A DNA stretch of 64,000 bases from contig JAURZI010000035.1 in assembly GCA_030653435.1 (NCBI GenBank), positions 62,001 through 126,000 of the forward strand. The letters are read 5' to 3'. This document shows positions 24,701 to 34,385 of this stretch, piece by piece. The position numbers and the translations under genes are program-made. Each line of letters opens with the position of its first letter. Within the stretch, counting starts at the first letter, position 1. The DNA comes from Methylovulum sp. GTDB lineage: Bacteria; Pseudomonadota; Gammaproteobacteria; Methylococcales; Methylomonadaceae. The notes beneath the pieces were generated by a model that worked only from the letters and a program-made list of their open reading frames with translations, did no database searches and had not been told where the DNA came from.

Positions 24701-25990
24701 ATGTTAAAAACCAAGCTGTCTAAAAATTCGGATATTGTTAAAGTTCTTGGCTTAGAACAAACCCAGTCGAACTCGCTTTACAAAACTATCGGTTGGGCGA
24801 TTACGTTGCTTCTGATAGCGCTATTAGCGATAGTCGTTAACCGTCAGCAAGCGGCTGAAATCAGTTACAGCACGGAAACGGTAACCAGAGGCGATTTAAC
24901 CATGACGGTAAGCGCAACCGGCACTTTAGCGCCGGTTAAAGAAGTTGAAGTAGGGATTGAGGTATCCGGCACCATTAAATCCGTCGCGGTAGATTACAAC
25001 GATCAGGTCAAAATTGGTCAAGTGATAGCGCGCTTGGATACAACCCGATTAGAAGCCCAAGCCTTGCAATCCGAAGCGTCATTAGCGGCTGCAAAAGCCA
25101 AAGTTCAGCAAATTCAAGCCGGGTTGCAAGAAGCGAAGATTAAAATATCCCGGTTAATGAAAGCGTTGGAATTAAGCGGCGGTAAAGTCCCATCGCAATA
25201 TGAGTTGGACACCGCGAAATCCAATTTGGGAAAAGCGGTAGCAGACGAACTCAGCGCGAAGGCGTCGGTCGCCCAGGCTCAAGCGTCCTTGGATGTGAAT
25301 CGTACCGATTTGGCGAAAGCGGTAGTGCATTCGCCGATTAACGGCGTGGTTTTAGAGCGTTCGGTAGAACCCGGACAAACTGTCGCGTCTCAGTTTCAAG
25401 CGCCGGTGTTATTTACGTTGGCGGAAGATTTAACGCAAATGGAGTTGCAAGTTGATGTCGATGAAGCGGATGTGGGTAGCGTCAAAGAAGGCCAAGTTGC
25501 TGAGTTTACCGTTGACGCGTACCCTGATCGAAAATTTCCGGCGCGTATTATTCAAGTTCGCTATAGCGCACAAACCGTAGAAGGCGTGGTGACGTATAAA
25601 ACGGTATTAAAAGTCGATAACGGCGATTTAGAGTTACGTCCCGGTATGACGGCGACAGCGGTTATTACCGTGAATAAAAAAACCAATGTCATTTTAGTTC
25701 CGAATGCGGTGTTAAGTTATGAACCGGCTCAGCAAACACCCGAGCAACAAAGCGAAAATAGTGGCTTGCTGAGTATGATTTTGCCTAAACCACCGGTAGA
25801 TAAATCCGGTAAACCGCCGGTATCGGCAAAAAACGGCAGTCGTCAACAAGTCTGGGTATTAAAGGACGGCGTACCGGTCGCCAAGTCCGTAACCAAGGGC
25901 TTAAGCGACGGCGTAATGACTGAAATCACCGGTGACGATTTAATAGCGGGTACGGTTGTAATCAGCGCCGCTCAGGTTGTTTCGCGATGA
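24701..25990 (+). CDS. macA: MacA-like periplasmic adaptor protein
   Basis: 429 residues. One N-terminal membrane helix (about 31-48) anchors a membrane-fusion protein: a barrel-sandwich half (EVEVGIEVSGTIKSVAVDYNDQVKIGQVIARLD), a helical hairpin (about 110-200) and the return half (VVHSPINGVVLERSVEPGQTV), then a beta-barrel domain. DEADVGSVKEGQ and LRPGMTATAVI are typical. It should bridge the inner-membrane ABC transporter to the NodT channel. The stop overlaps the ATPase start by 4 bp (ATGA). Confidence 0.9.
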   Translation: MLKTKLSKNSDIVKVLGLEQTQSNSLYKTIGWAITLLLIALLAIVVNRQQAAEISYSTETVTRGDLTMTVSATGTLAPVKEVEVGIEVSGTIKSVAVDYNDQVKIGQVIARLDTTRLEAQALQSEASLAAAKAKVQQIQAGLQEAKIKISRLMKALELSGGKVPSQYELDTAKSNLGKAVADELSAKASVAQAQASLDVNRTDLAKAVVHSPINGVVLERSVEPGQTVASQFQAPVLFTLAEDLTQMELQVDVDEADVGSVKEGQVAEFTVDAYPDRKFPARIIQVRYSAQTVEGVVTYKTVLKVDNGDLELRPGMTATAVITVNKKTNVILVPNAVLSYEPAQQTPEQQSENSGLLSMILPKPPVDKSGKPPVSAKNGSRQQVWVLKDGVPVAKSVTKGLSDGVMTEITGDDLIAGTVVISAAQVVSR

Positions 25991-26709
25991 TATCAACAAC
26001 CGCTCAGCCGTTGCTGTCTTTACACGCGGTTAGCAAAATCTACGGCAAAGGCGCCGCAGAAATGCAAGCGTTACGCGGCATTGATTTGCATATTCATCGG
26101 GGTGAATTTGTCGCGGTCATGGGTGCTAGCGGCTCCGGTAAAAGCACGTGCATGAATATTTTGGGTTGTTTGGATACGCCGACTTCCGGACATTATGTTT
26201 TCCAAGGCGTACATGTCGAATCGTTAACCCGAGATCAACGCGCGCTGTTGCGTCGCCATTATCTGGGTTTTGTGTTCCAAGGATTTAATTTGTTGAATAG
26301 AACGACCGCATTGGAAAATGTCGAATTGCCGCTTATTTATTTGGGCGTAAATGGCGAACAAAGACGACTAGCCGCCCGCAACGCATTAAGATCGGTAGGT
26401 TTGGAAGACAGAGAAACCCATACGCCTAATGAATTGTCCGGCGGTCAGCAGCAGCGGGTTGCGATTGCTAGGGCATTAGTGACCGAACCCATTGTGCTGC
26501 TGGCTGATGAACCCACCGGTAATTTGGATTCGCTACGCAGTATAGAAATCATGGAGTTGCTGACGGAGTTTAATCGTCATTTAGGCATTACGATTATTAT
26601 GGTCACGCATGAGCCGGATATGGCGGCTTACGCCGAGCGCATTGTTACCTTTAAAGACGGATTAATTGCCGCTGACCAGGCATGCGGAGACGGCAATCAT
26701 GTGGGTTAA
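25987..26709 (+). CDS. MacB-type ABC transporter ATP-binding protein
   Basis: 240 residues, overlapping the adaptor gene by 4 bp. Walker A GASGSGKST, Q-loop VFQGFNLL, signature LSGGQQQR, Walker B VLLADEPTGNLD and switch His (VTHEPD) are all intact. The LolD/MacB subfamily fits by length and motif context. In E. coli MacB the ATPase and permease are one chain of about 650 residues; here they are separate genes that overlap. It powers export through the adaptor and the NodT channel. Confidence 0.93.
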   Translation: MISTTAQPLLSLHAVSKIYGKGAAEMQALRGIDLHIHRGEFVAVMGASGSGKSTCMNILGCLDTPTSGHYVFQGVHVESLTRDQRALLRRHYLGFVFQGFNLLNRTTALENVELPLIYLGVNGEQRRLAARNALRSVGLEDRETHTPNELSGGQQQRVAIARALVTEPIVLLADEPTGNLDSLRSIEIMELLTEFNRHLGITIIMVTHEPDMAAYAERIVTFKDGLIAADQACGDGNHVG

Positions 26710-27904
26710 TGCGTTTATTCTGGCGTTAACTGAGTTAAAGCGAAATGTCATGCGCTCGGTATTGACTATGTTAGGTATTATTATCGGCGTAGCCGCCGTG
26801 ATCACGTTGGTTACGTTAGGCGATGGCGCAACCCGACAAGTGACTGAACAAATTGCCAGCTTAGGCAGTAATTTACTGATGATCAGTCCGGGTAAGCGGA
26901 TGGGAGCAGGGCAGACGTCCGGCGCACCGTTGTTTAAATTAGCCGATATTGATGCCATTAACCGAAACATTCAACGCTTGTCAGCGGTTGCGCCGATAGC
27001 TTCGGCATCAACAACGGCGATTGTAGCAAACGCGAATTGGTCAACCTCAGTAACCGGTAGCACTAACGATTATTTTATTGCCGGTAACCGTAAACTGGCT
27101 GAAGGACGGCTTTTTGCAGCCGGTGAGTTAAGGTCAGGCGCCACGGTTTGCGTGCTTGGAGAGACCGTAAGAAACAAGTTATTCGGCAAGCAAAGCCCTA
27201 TTGGCAATGCGTTACGATTGCATAAATTATCCTGTCAAGTCATCGGGGTATTGCAAGCGAAAGGCCAATCAACGATGGGAACAGATCAAGACGATGTGAT
27301 TGTGATTCCCATTAGGACTTTTCAGCGACGCATCGCCGGTAATCAAGACGTTAATATGATTCAAGTGTCGGTTAAAGAAGCAGCGGTTACTGAGCAAGTT
27401 AAAACTCAACTACAAATTTTGTTGCGTGCGCGCAGGCATCTTGCTGATACTGAAGAAAATAATTTTAATGTGATGGATATGAAAGAAATAGCCGTGATGT
27501 TATCAGGTACGACGCAAATGATGACGGGTTTGCTAAGCGCGGTAGCGGCGGTTAGTTTGTTGGTTGGCGGGATAGGCATCATGAATATCATGTTAGTATC
27601 AGTCACTGAACGAACCCGCGAAATAGGCATACGGATGGCGATAGGGGCCTTAACGCGCGATGTGTTATTGCAGTTTTTAGTCGAAGCCGTGGTTTTGTCT
27701 TCGTGCGGCGGTTTAATAGGCATAATCCTGGCGTTAATCAGTTCGGCGATTTTATCCGGCTTATTACATGTTCCGTATCTGGTTAATTTACCGATTGTTA
27801 TGGTCGCATTTTTATTTTCCGCGTCTGTGGGAATCGTGTTCGGATATTTTCCGGCTCGAAAAGCGGCGCGTTTAGATCCTATTGACGCGCTACGTCATGA
27901 ATAA
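26699..27904 (+). CDS. MacB-type ABC transporter permease (FtsX fold)
   Basis: 401 residues from ATG 26699 (MWVNAFILALTELKRNVMRSVLTMLG); an upstream in-frame start at 26666 would overlap the ATPase gene more. One N-terminal helix, a large periplasmic domain (about 55-270), then three C-terminal helices with the FtsX signature (VGGIGIMNIMLVSVTERTREIGIRMAIGA). It forms the membrane part of a mechanotransmission-type transporter that drives periplasmic substrates into the outer-membrane channel. Substrates of MacAB relatives include macrolides, lipopeptides and small toxins; none can be chosen from sequence. Confidence 0.92.
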   Translation: MWVNAFILALTELKRNVMRSVLTMLGIIIGVAAVITLVTLGDGATRQVTEQIASLGSNLLMISPGKRMGAGQTSGAPLFKLADIDAINRNIQRLSAVAPIASASTTAIVANANWSTSVTGSTNDYFIAGNRKLAEGRLFAAGELRSGATVCVLGETVRNKLFGKQSPIGNALRLHKLSCQVIGVLQAKGQSTMGTDQDDVIVIPIRTFQRRIAGNQDVNMIQVSVKEAAVTEQVKTQLQILLRARRHLADTEENNFNVMDMKEIAVMLSGTTQMMTGLLSAVAAVSLLVGGIGIMNIMLVSVTERTREIGIRMAIGALTRDVLLQFLVEAVVLSSCGGLIGIILALISSAILSGLLHVPYLVNLPIVMVAFLFSASVGIVFGYFPARKAARLDPIDALRHE

Positions 27905-27925
27905 CTTTAACTTATGAGGTGGGCC

Positions 27926-28411
27926 ATGTTTCTTTTCATCGCTGCCAGTCTGGCCTTGTGCTACTTGGTGCAAACGGCCAGTCCGCTATTGAATTCGCTG
28001 GATTCCGAGATAGCCGTCTATGCCGGCGGGTTAGCGCTGGGCTGTATGGCTGGCATTATTTTCCATAAAAGGCGCGCTAAAATCTGGTGCGATGTGTTTG
28101 CCTGTAGCACATTAATCGCTTGGTTTGCCGGTTGGCGACCATTTTTTAATGAGGATTCACCGATATTTTTTTATTTCCCGGTTTATTTTGTCTTCACGGC
28201 GGTATTTGTCGAGCTGTTTTTTACTGACCAACACCATAAAATGGATACGGCAACGCGACAGCGGATGGAATCGATGGTCAAGCACGTAATTGCCCAGCCG
28301 TGGATGATTATGCTGGGAGTTTTAGCGAGCCTGGCATTGCAGCAACATTATTTGCTATATCCTGTGGCGATGACCTTATTGTTGATGCGTATCAGCATTT
28401 ACACGACTTAG
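27926..28411 (+). CDS. Small integral membrane protein, unknown
   Basis: 161 residues from ATG 27926, which has GAGGTGGG just upstream; ATG 27914 is in frame but lacks a binding site. Four or five hydrophobic helices are visible (about 2-17, 24-40, 48-62, 70-95, 120-155), with a positively charged loop KRRAK and a polar loop DQHHKMDTATRQRMES. I do not recognise the family. It lies 21 bp after the permease gene and may be co-transcribed, but nothing else ties it to efflux. Confidence 0.6.
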   Translation: MFLFIAASLALCYLVQTASPLLNSLDSEIAVYAGGLALGCMAGIIFHKRRAKIWCDVFACSTLIAWFAGWRPFFNEDSPIFFYFPVYFVFTAVFVELFFTDQHHKMDTATRQRMESMVKHVIAQPWMIMLGVLASLALQQHYLLYPVAMTLLLMRISIYTT

Positions 28412-28663
28412 GCCGTAGGCTGGCGATAGCTTAAACAAAAAACAAGGTAGCCAGTATGCCGATAGCTACAGTTGTGGTCATGCGACAATGTGTCGCATTC
28501 CCAATAGGGGCAGGGATAGTTAAACTGTTCCCTAACTGCTAAATGTATATTTTCTTCTTCCAAGGTATCAGAGTTTTAGAAGCTGCGTTAAAGCGCTTCA
28601 CGGAAGTTGTAAAAAATCGCCGCGAGCCGTTTCTTTACAAGTTCCCAGTATCCTCCCTCTTAA
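28412..28663. other. Intergenic region with a small palindrome
   Basis: TGCGACA-ATG-TGTCGCA at 28481-28497 is a perfect 7-bp inverted repeat. I see no gene. A terminator follows at 28664. Confidence 0.4.
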
Positions 28664-28693
28664 TGCGGTCAGCAGCCTGATCGCATCTTTTTT
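28664..28693 (+). terminator. Rho-independent terminator or attenuator
   Basis: TGCGGTCAG (28664-28672) pairs with CTGATCGCA (28677-28685) with one wobble, followed by TCTTTTTT. It ends 21 bp before the next start, so it either ends upstream transcription or attenuates the M41-like gene. Confidence 0.65.
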
Positions 28694-28714
28694 AGCCTGG
28701 CCCCAAGGTTAATC

Positions 28715-29371
28715 ATGAAACGTAATTACCAACTTGATACGACTGCCCCGATAGCATCCCATGACTTGATTAAGCAAATTGCCTTTCATGAAGCGGGCCA
28801 CGCTGCCGGAATTTACCTTTACAACAAACAGCAGGGGTTGCCATCGGTATTTTTTCAAATCACCCAAACTGCCGATAAATTAGTAAACTTGCCTGACGCA
28901 TCGTTGCGCGACTGTTTTGTCGCGGGTGTGGAAGGGGGATATTTAATTGATAATCTGCCGGTTACGCTATTGGAAAGTGCCTGCTATTTTTCAGCGACAG
29001 TACAAGACGCCTATCAAGCTGCTTTCGAGGCGGACATGATCAATTTGCTGGTCGGCGCGCTTGCCGAGGCCAAACATGTGGCGCTACGCGAAGGCGAGTA
29101 TTTTAACGTCAATAAGGCCGGTATTAGCACGTTGCGTTTTTATGGCGGTACTTCAGATCTGGACAAGGTTTTTGATTATCTGGAACGTTTTATTGCGGGC
29201 AGAGAAAAGCGTGAGGACAAAATGATCGGGCTTTTGGCCAAAGCGGTGGCGTTTCTGGACAATGTGGGGCACTGGCAAGCCATAGAGCGTCTGGCGGCTT
29301 TTATCTTGGACAGCAAAGAAAGTGCGATCAGCTGCGAAGAAGCCATTGCAGTGCTTGACCGACCTTATTAA
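28715..29371 (+). CDS. Stand-alone M41 (FtsH)-like metallopeptidase domain protein
   Basis: 218 residues. HEAGH at 25-29 (QIAFHEAGHAAGIYLY) is the zinc site of the gluzincin-like M41 family, and a later FEADMINLLVGALAEAKHV helix resembles the M41 segment with the third metal ligand (usual form DxxxxLGGRAAE). There is no AAA+ ATPase, no membrane helix and no signal peptide, so it is not FtsH but a free cytoplasmic M41-type domain. Substrate and partner are unknown. A terminator-like hairpin lies just before the start. Confidence 0.6.
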   Translation: MKRNYQLDTTAPIASHDLIKQIAFHEAGHAAGIYLYNKQQGLPSVFFQITQTADKLVNLPDASLRDCFVAGVEGGYLIDNLPVTLLESACYFSATVQDAYQAAFEADMINLLVGALAEAKHVALREGEYFNVNKAGISTLRFYGGTSDLDKVFDYLERFIAGREKREDKMIGLLAKAVAFLDNVGHWQAIERLAAFILDSKESAISCEEAIAVLDRPY

Positions 29372-29872
29372 GCCAGCGATTCCAGCTATCATCGATTGCA
29401 TGACTGAGGTCGGCAAATCACCTGGGCGGGTTCGCCCTGTTGCGTCATATCACACACTAAACTAAAACAATCCCCTTGGTTTTACGCTGGCTACCGTTTT
29501 GGTGGGCGATATGCCTTAATCGGCTGTGTCATATCACGTACTTTTCGCCATTGAACGAATCCCCCCCCTTCTCTATTCCGTTAAAACTCTGCCCTGAGCC
29601 TATGGGTTTGACTGATCTTCCCTTCTACAGTTACCTTTTTTAAAGCGGCTTATCGCGGTTGATTTGATTTCAGTCATGCTGATGGCTCACATCTTGCTAT
29701 TGATATGGTTCCCGATAAGGGCCAGGCTATGCCGTGTTGGCAGTGTGTATAGCCGTATAAATCCAAACAAATGTCATTAACCGTTATTAAAGGTTGCTGT
29801 GCGTTGCCGCTAGGCAATGCTGATTGCCCGGCAACGGCGGGCTGTCATTCACTCAAAAATTTAGGAGAACAT
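29372..29872. other. Intergenic region with short repeated motif
   Basis: Contains TGCGTCATATCACA (29441-29454), identical to 6541-6554, and TGTCATATCAC at 29527-29537, 86 bp later. The open frame from 29771 to 29872 is judged non-coding because a good ribosome binding site precedes ATG 29873. I see no other gene; the promoter of the amidohydrolase gene should lie here. Confidence 0.4.
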
Positions 29873-31120
29873 ATGAAATTTAGAAGCCGTTTAGCCGATC
29901 CCCTCTGTTTATCGCTTACGATGCTATTATGCCAAGGCGCCAGCTTTAACGCGCTCGCCCATGGCGAGGTCGTCCAGTCCTGCCAATTATTGATTGCAAA
30001 GCAACTGTTTGACGGGGTTAATTTTCCTCAGGCGAACATGGCTGTGTTAATTGAGGGGGGTAAGGTCAAGCAAGTCGGCAAACCCGGCCAATTGCGCGGG
30101 CTATGTGCAAATAGCATAAACCTGGGCGATGCGACAATTTTGCCCGGTTTCATAGAATCCCATGCCCATATCACTTTCCAAAACGTCAGCAAAGCTGTGG
30201 TGCTGGAGCACGGCATAACCACCGCACAGGACACTGGCGGACCGCTAATGGCGCCTACAGGCGGTCAAGGCAAGCTGCGCTTGCTGAGCACGGGCCCTAT
30301 TATCCAGGCGCCTGGCGGATATCCGCTTAACATTTTCGGTGGTAGTGGCGGTTATGACAAAATCGGTTACCCGGTATTGTCTGTGCTAGAGGCCGAAGAA
30401 GCTGTCCAGCATATTGTCGATGGCGGGGCGACAGCAATTAAGGTGGCTCTGGAACCCGGCGGTGAAGCCGGCGCGCCGTGGATGATGCCTCATGACGGCC
30501 CAGTCCCTGCTACGCCTTGGGATATGCCTTCCGAGGAGATCGTCCAGGCGATTGTGGCTAAAGCCCATGCGCTTAACAAGCGGGTGATTGCCCATGTTGG
30601 CGAAGACGACGGGTTTGAACGGGCGCTTAATTCCGGGGTTGATGAGTTCGCCCACATGCCTTGCTCCACGATCAGGGAAGACTTGTTACAACGCGCGGTG
30701 GACCAGGGAGTTACCTTCGTAACCACGGTTGATACGCTGTCGTCTTGCCAGGGGATACACGGCAACATGATGAGTTTGGCAGGCAAAGGGGCTAAATTTA
30801 TTTATGGTTCTGAAATTGCCCATGACAACGTGCCTTGGGGGATTAATGGCGAAGAAATGCATCTTATGCTGCATTTAGGCAGTGGGGCTTCGATTGATTT
30901 TACCGATGTCGTCAATGTGTTCAAGGCTGCGACTTCCGAGGCCGGCGAACATCTGGGTCTGGCGCCGCTGGGTAGTTTGGCGGCTGGCGCACCGGCCGAC
31001 ATTATTGCCGTGCGCGGCAATCCCTTTCAACGGTTCAAAATACTGGAATATCCTGACTTGGTCATGTCTGGCGGTCACATTATCGTTAATAAATTCCACA
31101 AGAAGCTTGCCGGCAATTGA
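29873..31120 (+). CDS. Exported metal-dependent amidohydrolase
   Basis: 415 residues from ATG 29873 after AGGAG at 29863-29867. A signal peptide ends near NALAHG. The amidohydrolase TIM barrel is readable: strand-1 metal ligands in ESHAHITF, the Lys-bearing AIKVALEPGG, His in RVIAHVGED and DEFAHMP, and Asp in FIYGSEIAHDN. The end GSLAAGAPADIIAVRGNPF is the standard strand-sandwich return. These resemble imidazolonepropionase/Xaa-Pro dipeptidase-like enzymes that act on cyclic amides or dipeptides. It is predicted periplasmic. It stands alone between intergenic regions. Confidence 0.85.
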   Translation: MKFRSRLADPLCLSLTMLLCQGASFNALAHGEVVQSCQLLIAKQLFDGVNFPQANMAVLIEGGKVKQVGKPGQLRGLCANSINLGDATILPGFIESHAHITFQNVSKAVVLEHGITTAQDTGGPLMAPTGGQGKLRLLSTGPIIQAPGGYPLNIFGGSGGYDKIGYPVLSVLEAEEAVQHIVDGGATAIKVALEPGGEAGAPWMMPHDGPVPATPWDMPSEEIVQAIVAKAHALNKRVIAHVGEDDGFERALNSGVDEFAHMPCSTIREDLLQRAVDQGVTFVTTVDTLSSCQGIHGNMMSLAGKGAKFIYGSEIAHDNVPWGINGEEMHLMLHLGSGASIDFTDVVNVFKAATSEAGEHLGLAPLGSLAAGAPADIIAVRGNPFQRFKILEYPDLVMSGGHIIVNKFHKKLAGN

Positions 31121-31520
31121 GAAGGCTTAGCTGTCGCACCATCACTTATAAACTTTTGTTTACCCGAAAAACTGTATGCTAAACCCGTTTGCCGTGTTAA
31201 ATACGGCAAACCCGCAAGGCTGGCAGCTGATAACTTGTCAGCTTCATCACCCCAGTTTGCGCGGCCAAAACACGCGTTAACCACCTCCTGCTCCCCCTTC
31301 GCAATCAATCCTCTTTATACGTATCCGTTCGTCAAACCGGGCGGGTACGCCATGCCTAATGTCTTCAATACAGTTTCATACCAGTATTTGCCGCCGCCGT
31401 AGTGTAAAATATCGGCTTTTTGGACGCTTGTCGTTTCCATGATGTAGGGTCTTTTATTATCAATGGGATAGGATGTGTTGGCGGCCGGGCATAATGAGGG
31501 TAATCACGTTGGGCATACAA
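31121..31520. other. Intergenic region with hairpin
   Basis: GTTTGCCGT (31187-31195) and ACGGCAAAC (31203-31211) form a perfect 9-bp stem with a 7-nt loop, 66 bp after the amidohydrolase stop and without a T-run. In-frame starts for the thioesterase at 31473 and 31494 are less likely than 31521. Otherwise I see nothing. Confidence 0.4.
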
Positions 31521-32015
31521 ATGAGTAAACAAGAGAAGTCGCTAACGATGACGGTGTTGATGACGCCAGATATGGCAAATTTTTCCGGGAATGTGCATGG
31601 CGGTTCTTTGTTGAAATTGCTGGATCAGGTGGCTTATGCGTGTGCGGCGAAATATTGCAAGAATTATGTGGTGACCGCCGCGTTGGATCAGGTTTTTTTC
31701 AAGCAACAGGTCAATGTTGGCGAACTGGTGACGCTTTATGCACGGGTTAACCATGTTGGGCGCTCGTCTATGGAAATCGGTGTGAAAGTGGTAGCTGAAC
31801 ATCTGCGTACTTATGAAAAAAGGCATACCACCTCGTGTTTTTTTACGATGGTGGCGATTGATGAAAACGGCAAATCTGTTGAAGTACCGCGTTTGCAACT
31901 GGAAACCGAAGCCGAAAAACAGCTGTTTGCCGCTGCTGAAATGCGTAAAAAAATACGCCAGGAAAGTCTGGAAAAAACCCGTGCGTTGCAAGTTGATATA
32001 GAGGATGAGTTTTAA
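31521..32015 (+). CDS. Acyl-CoA thioesterase, hotdog fold (YciA/BFIT-like)
   Basis: 164 residues from ATG 31521 (MSKQEKSLTMTVLMTPDMANFSGNVHGG), the point where homologues begin. NVHGGSLLKLLDQVAY carries the catalytic acidic residue and dimer helix of hexameric hotdog acyl-CoA hydrolases; a second block, VYARVNHVGRSSMEIGVKV in form, is also typical. It hydrolyses acyl-CoA thioesters in the cytoplasm. The C-terminal 30 residues are a charged helix. Its TAA directly abuts the GTG of parC, so the two are probably co-transcribed. Confidence 0.87.
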   Translation: MSKQEKSLTMTVLMTPDMANFSGNVHGGSLLKLLDQVAYACAAKYCKNYVVTAALDQVFFKQQVNVGELVTLYARVNHVGRSSMEIGVKVVAEHLRTYEKRHTTSCFFTMVAIDENGKSVEVPRLQLETEAEKQLFAAAEMRKKIRQESLEKTRALQVDIEDEF

Positions 32016-34253
32016 GTGAGGGTAGCAGAGAATTTTGAACAACTGCCGTTAAAGGATTTTGCCGAGAAAGCATACCTGGATTATTCCATGTACGTTATCC
32101 TCGACCGCGCTTTGCCGCATATCGGCGACGGCCTGAAGCCGGTGCAGCGGCGGATTGTGTATGCGATGTCCGAGCTGGGCCTGAGTGCTTTGGCGAAGTA
32201 TAAAAAATCGGCCAGGACGGTCGGTGATGTCTTGGGTAAATACCATCCGCATGGCGATTCCGCCTGTTACGAGGCGATGGTATTAATGGCCCAGCCGTTT
32301 TCGTATCGTTATCCGTTGATTGACGGGCAGGGTAACTGGGGCTCGCCGGACGACCCCAAGTCTTTTGCCGCGATGCGATATACCGAATCGCGCTTGACGG
32401 CTTACGCGCAAACGCTGTTGAATGAGCTGGGGCAGGGCACCGTTGAATGGTCGGACAATTTCGACGGCACCTTGAAAGAGCCTGAGCTGCTACCGGCCAG
32501 ATTGCCCAATATTTTGCTGAACGGCACGATGGGTATAGCCGTCGGCATGGCGACCGACATCCCGCCGCATAATCTCAGGGAAGTCGCCAAGGCCTGCATC
32601 CAGTTGCTGGACGAGCCTGCCAGCAGCCTGGATGCTTTGTTGGCGCATATCAAAGGCCCGGATTATCCGACCGATGCAGAAATTGTCACGCCTGGCGAAG
32701 AGATACAAAAAATCTACATCAACGGCGGCGGCTCGGTGAAAATGCGCGCTAAATATGAGCTGGAAGACGGCGTGATTGTCATTACCGCGTTACCTCATCA
32801 AGTATCCGGCGCCAAATTGATGGAGCAGATCGCCGCGCAAATGCTCGCCAAAAAACTGCCGATGATTGAAGATTTGCGTGATGAATCGGATCATGAAAAT
32901 CCTACCCGTTTGCTAATTATCCCAAAATCCAAACGCCTCGATGTCGAATCGGTGATGTCGCATTTGTTTGCGACGACGGATCTGGAGAAAAGCTACCGCA
33001 TCAATATGAACATGATAGGCATGGACGGCAGGCCCAAGGTCAAAGGTTTGCGCGAGATTCTGATCGAATGGTTGGCGTTCCGTACCGAAACCGTCCGCCG
33101 CCGCTTGCAGCACCGGCTCGATAAAGTGCTGGCGCGGTTGCATATCCTGGACGGCTTGCTGATTGCGTATCTCAATATCGATGAAGTGATTGCGATTATC
33201 CGTAACGAAGATCATCCCAAACCGGTACTGATGCAGCGCTTTGGTATTAGCGACCTCCAGGCGGAAGCGATACTCGAATTAAAATTAAGGCATCTTGCCA
33301 GACTGGAGGAAATGAAGATCCGCGGCGAGCAGGACGCGCTGGAAATCGAGCGGGCTGAACTGGAGAAAATCCTGGCGTCAAAGCCGTTGTTAAATCGTTT
33401 GATCCGCGATGAAATTGCCGCCGATGCGGAAAAATACGGCGATGACCGTCGTTCGCCGCTGGTTGCGAGGGACGCCGCGCAGGCCTTGGCGACGACCGCA
33501 TTGATCAGCAATGAGCCGCTTACCGTTATATTATCGGAAAAAGGCTGGATCAGGGCGGCAAAAGGCCACGATATTGATGTCGCCAGTTTGAGCTACCGCT
33601 CCGGCGACAGTTTTATCGATGCCGTTAAATGCCGGTCAACGCAGCCCGTTTATATCTTCGATTCGACAGGCCGCGCTTACAGCTCCTCGGCGCATGATTT
33701 GCCGTCTGCGAGAACCCAGGGCGAGCCGCTGACAGCGCGGCTCAATCCGCCCCCAGGGGCCGTATTCACCCATCTTCTTGCCGGGAACCCTGATGACTGG
33801 GTTGTGCTGGCCAGCCATCACGGTTACGGTTTCAGGGTTCAGCTCAAGGAATTGCTGACCAAGAACAAGGCGGGGAAGTTGGTGATTACGCTGGCCGATA
33901 ACGCAAAGTTGCTGAAGCCTATACCGGTGCAAAACGACTCCGATCTGCTTGCGGTCGCTACCTTGCAAGGTCGTTTATTGATTTTTCCCGTGCATGAATT
34001 ACCGGCATTGGCGCGCGGCAAGGGCAATAAACTGATTCAGATGACGATGGCCGATCTGGCGGGCGGTAAGGATTATATCGTTGCCGCGGTGGTGATGCCT
34101 GACAACACGCCGTTAAAGGTGTTGTCAGGCAAGCAGTTTTTAACGCTGAAAGCAGTCGATATAGCACAGTATTCCGGTAATCGCGCCAAACGCGGCAACA
34201 GTCTGCCCAGAGGTTTTCAGCGCGTTGACGGCTTGGCGGTTGAGCCGTCTTGA
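32016..34253 (+). CDS. parC: DNA topoisomerase IV subunit A
   Basis: 745 residues, GTG start directly after the thioesterase stop. The breakage-reunion domain holds the catalytic Tyr122 in [10 protein letters not shown]; the quinolone-determining residues Ser82 and Glu86 ([12 protein letters not shown]) are the sensitive type. A short C-terminal domain of degenerate blades follows ([29 protein letters not shown]). The match to E. coli ParC rather than GyrA is shown by the start [39 protein letters not shown] and by the lack of a GyrA box. With ParE (not in the window) it decatenates chromosomes. Confidence 0.96.
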   Translation: MRVAENFEQLPLKDFAEKAYLDYSMYVILDRALPHIGDGLKPVQRRIVYAMSELGLSALAKYKKSARTVGDVLGKYHPHGDSACYEAMVLMAQPFSYRYPLIDGQGNWGSPDDPKSFAAMRYTESRLTAYAQTLLNELGQGTVEWSDNFDGTLKEPELLPARLPNILLNGTMGIAVGMATDIPPHNLREVAKACIQLLDEPASSLDALLAHIKGPDYPTDAEIVTPGEEIQKIYINGGGSVKMRAKYELEDGVIVITALPHQVSGAKLMEQIAAQMLAKKLPMIEDLRDESDHENPTRLLIIPKSKRLDVESVMSHLFATTDLEKSYRINMNMIGMDGRPKVKGLREILIEWLAFRTETVRRRLQHRLDKVLARLHILDGLLIAYLNIDEVIAIIRNEDHPKPVLMQRFGISDLQAEAILELKLRHLARLEEMKIRGEQDALEIERAELEKILASKPLLNRLIRDEIAADAEKYGDDRRSPLVARDAAQALATTALISNEPLTVILSEKGWIRAAKGHDIDVASLSYRSGDSFIDAVKCRSTQPVYIFDSTGRAYSSSAHDLPSARTQGEPLTARLNPPPGAVFTHLLAGNPDDWVVLASHHGYGFRVQLKELLTKNKAGKLVITLADNAKLLKPIPVQNDSDLLAVATLQGRLLIFPVHELPALARGKGNKLIQMTMADLAGGKDYIVAAVVMPDNTPLKVLSGKQFLTLKAVDIAQYSGNRAKRGNSLPRGFQRVDGLAVEPS

Positions 34254-34287
34254 TGGGCTATACTTTTTTCGCGCAGGTCACCTTAAT

Positions 34288-34308
34288 GTAGGGCGCGCCG
34301 CGCGCGCC
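34288..34308 (+). repeat. Core of the A/B repeat, third copy
   Basis: GTA followed by GGGCGCGCC and GCGCGCGCC is identical to 13119-13139, the core of copy A. The flanks do not match, so only the core is shared. It lies in the 132-bp gap between parC and hpnN. Confidence 0.5.
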
Positions 34309-34385
34309 AGAGGGTGGCGTTGAAGCCCCAGGTTGCGAAAGGCGCGCAATCATTCATTCTTACCACACCAATCTAATCTATCGCT

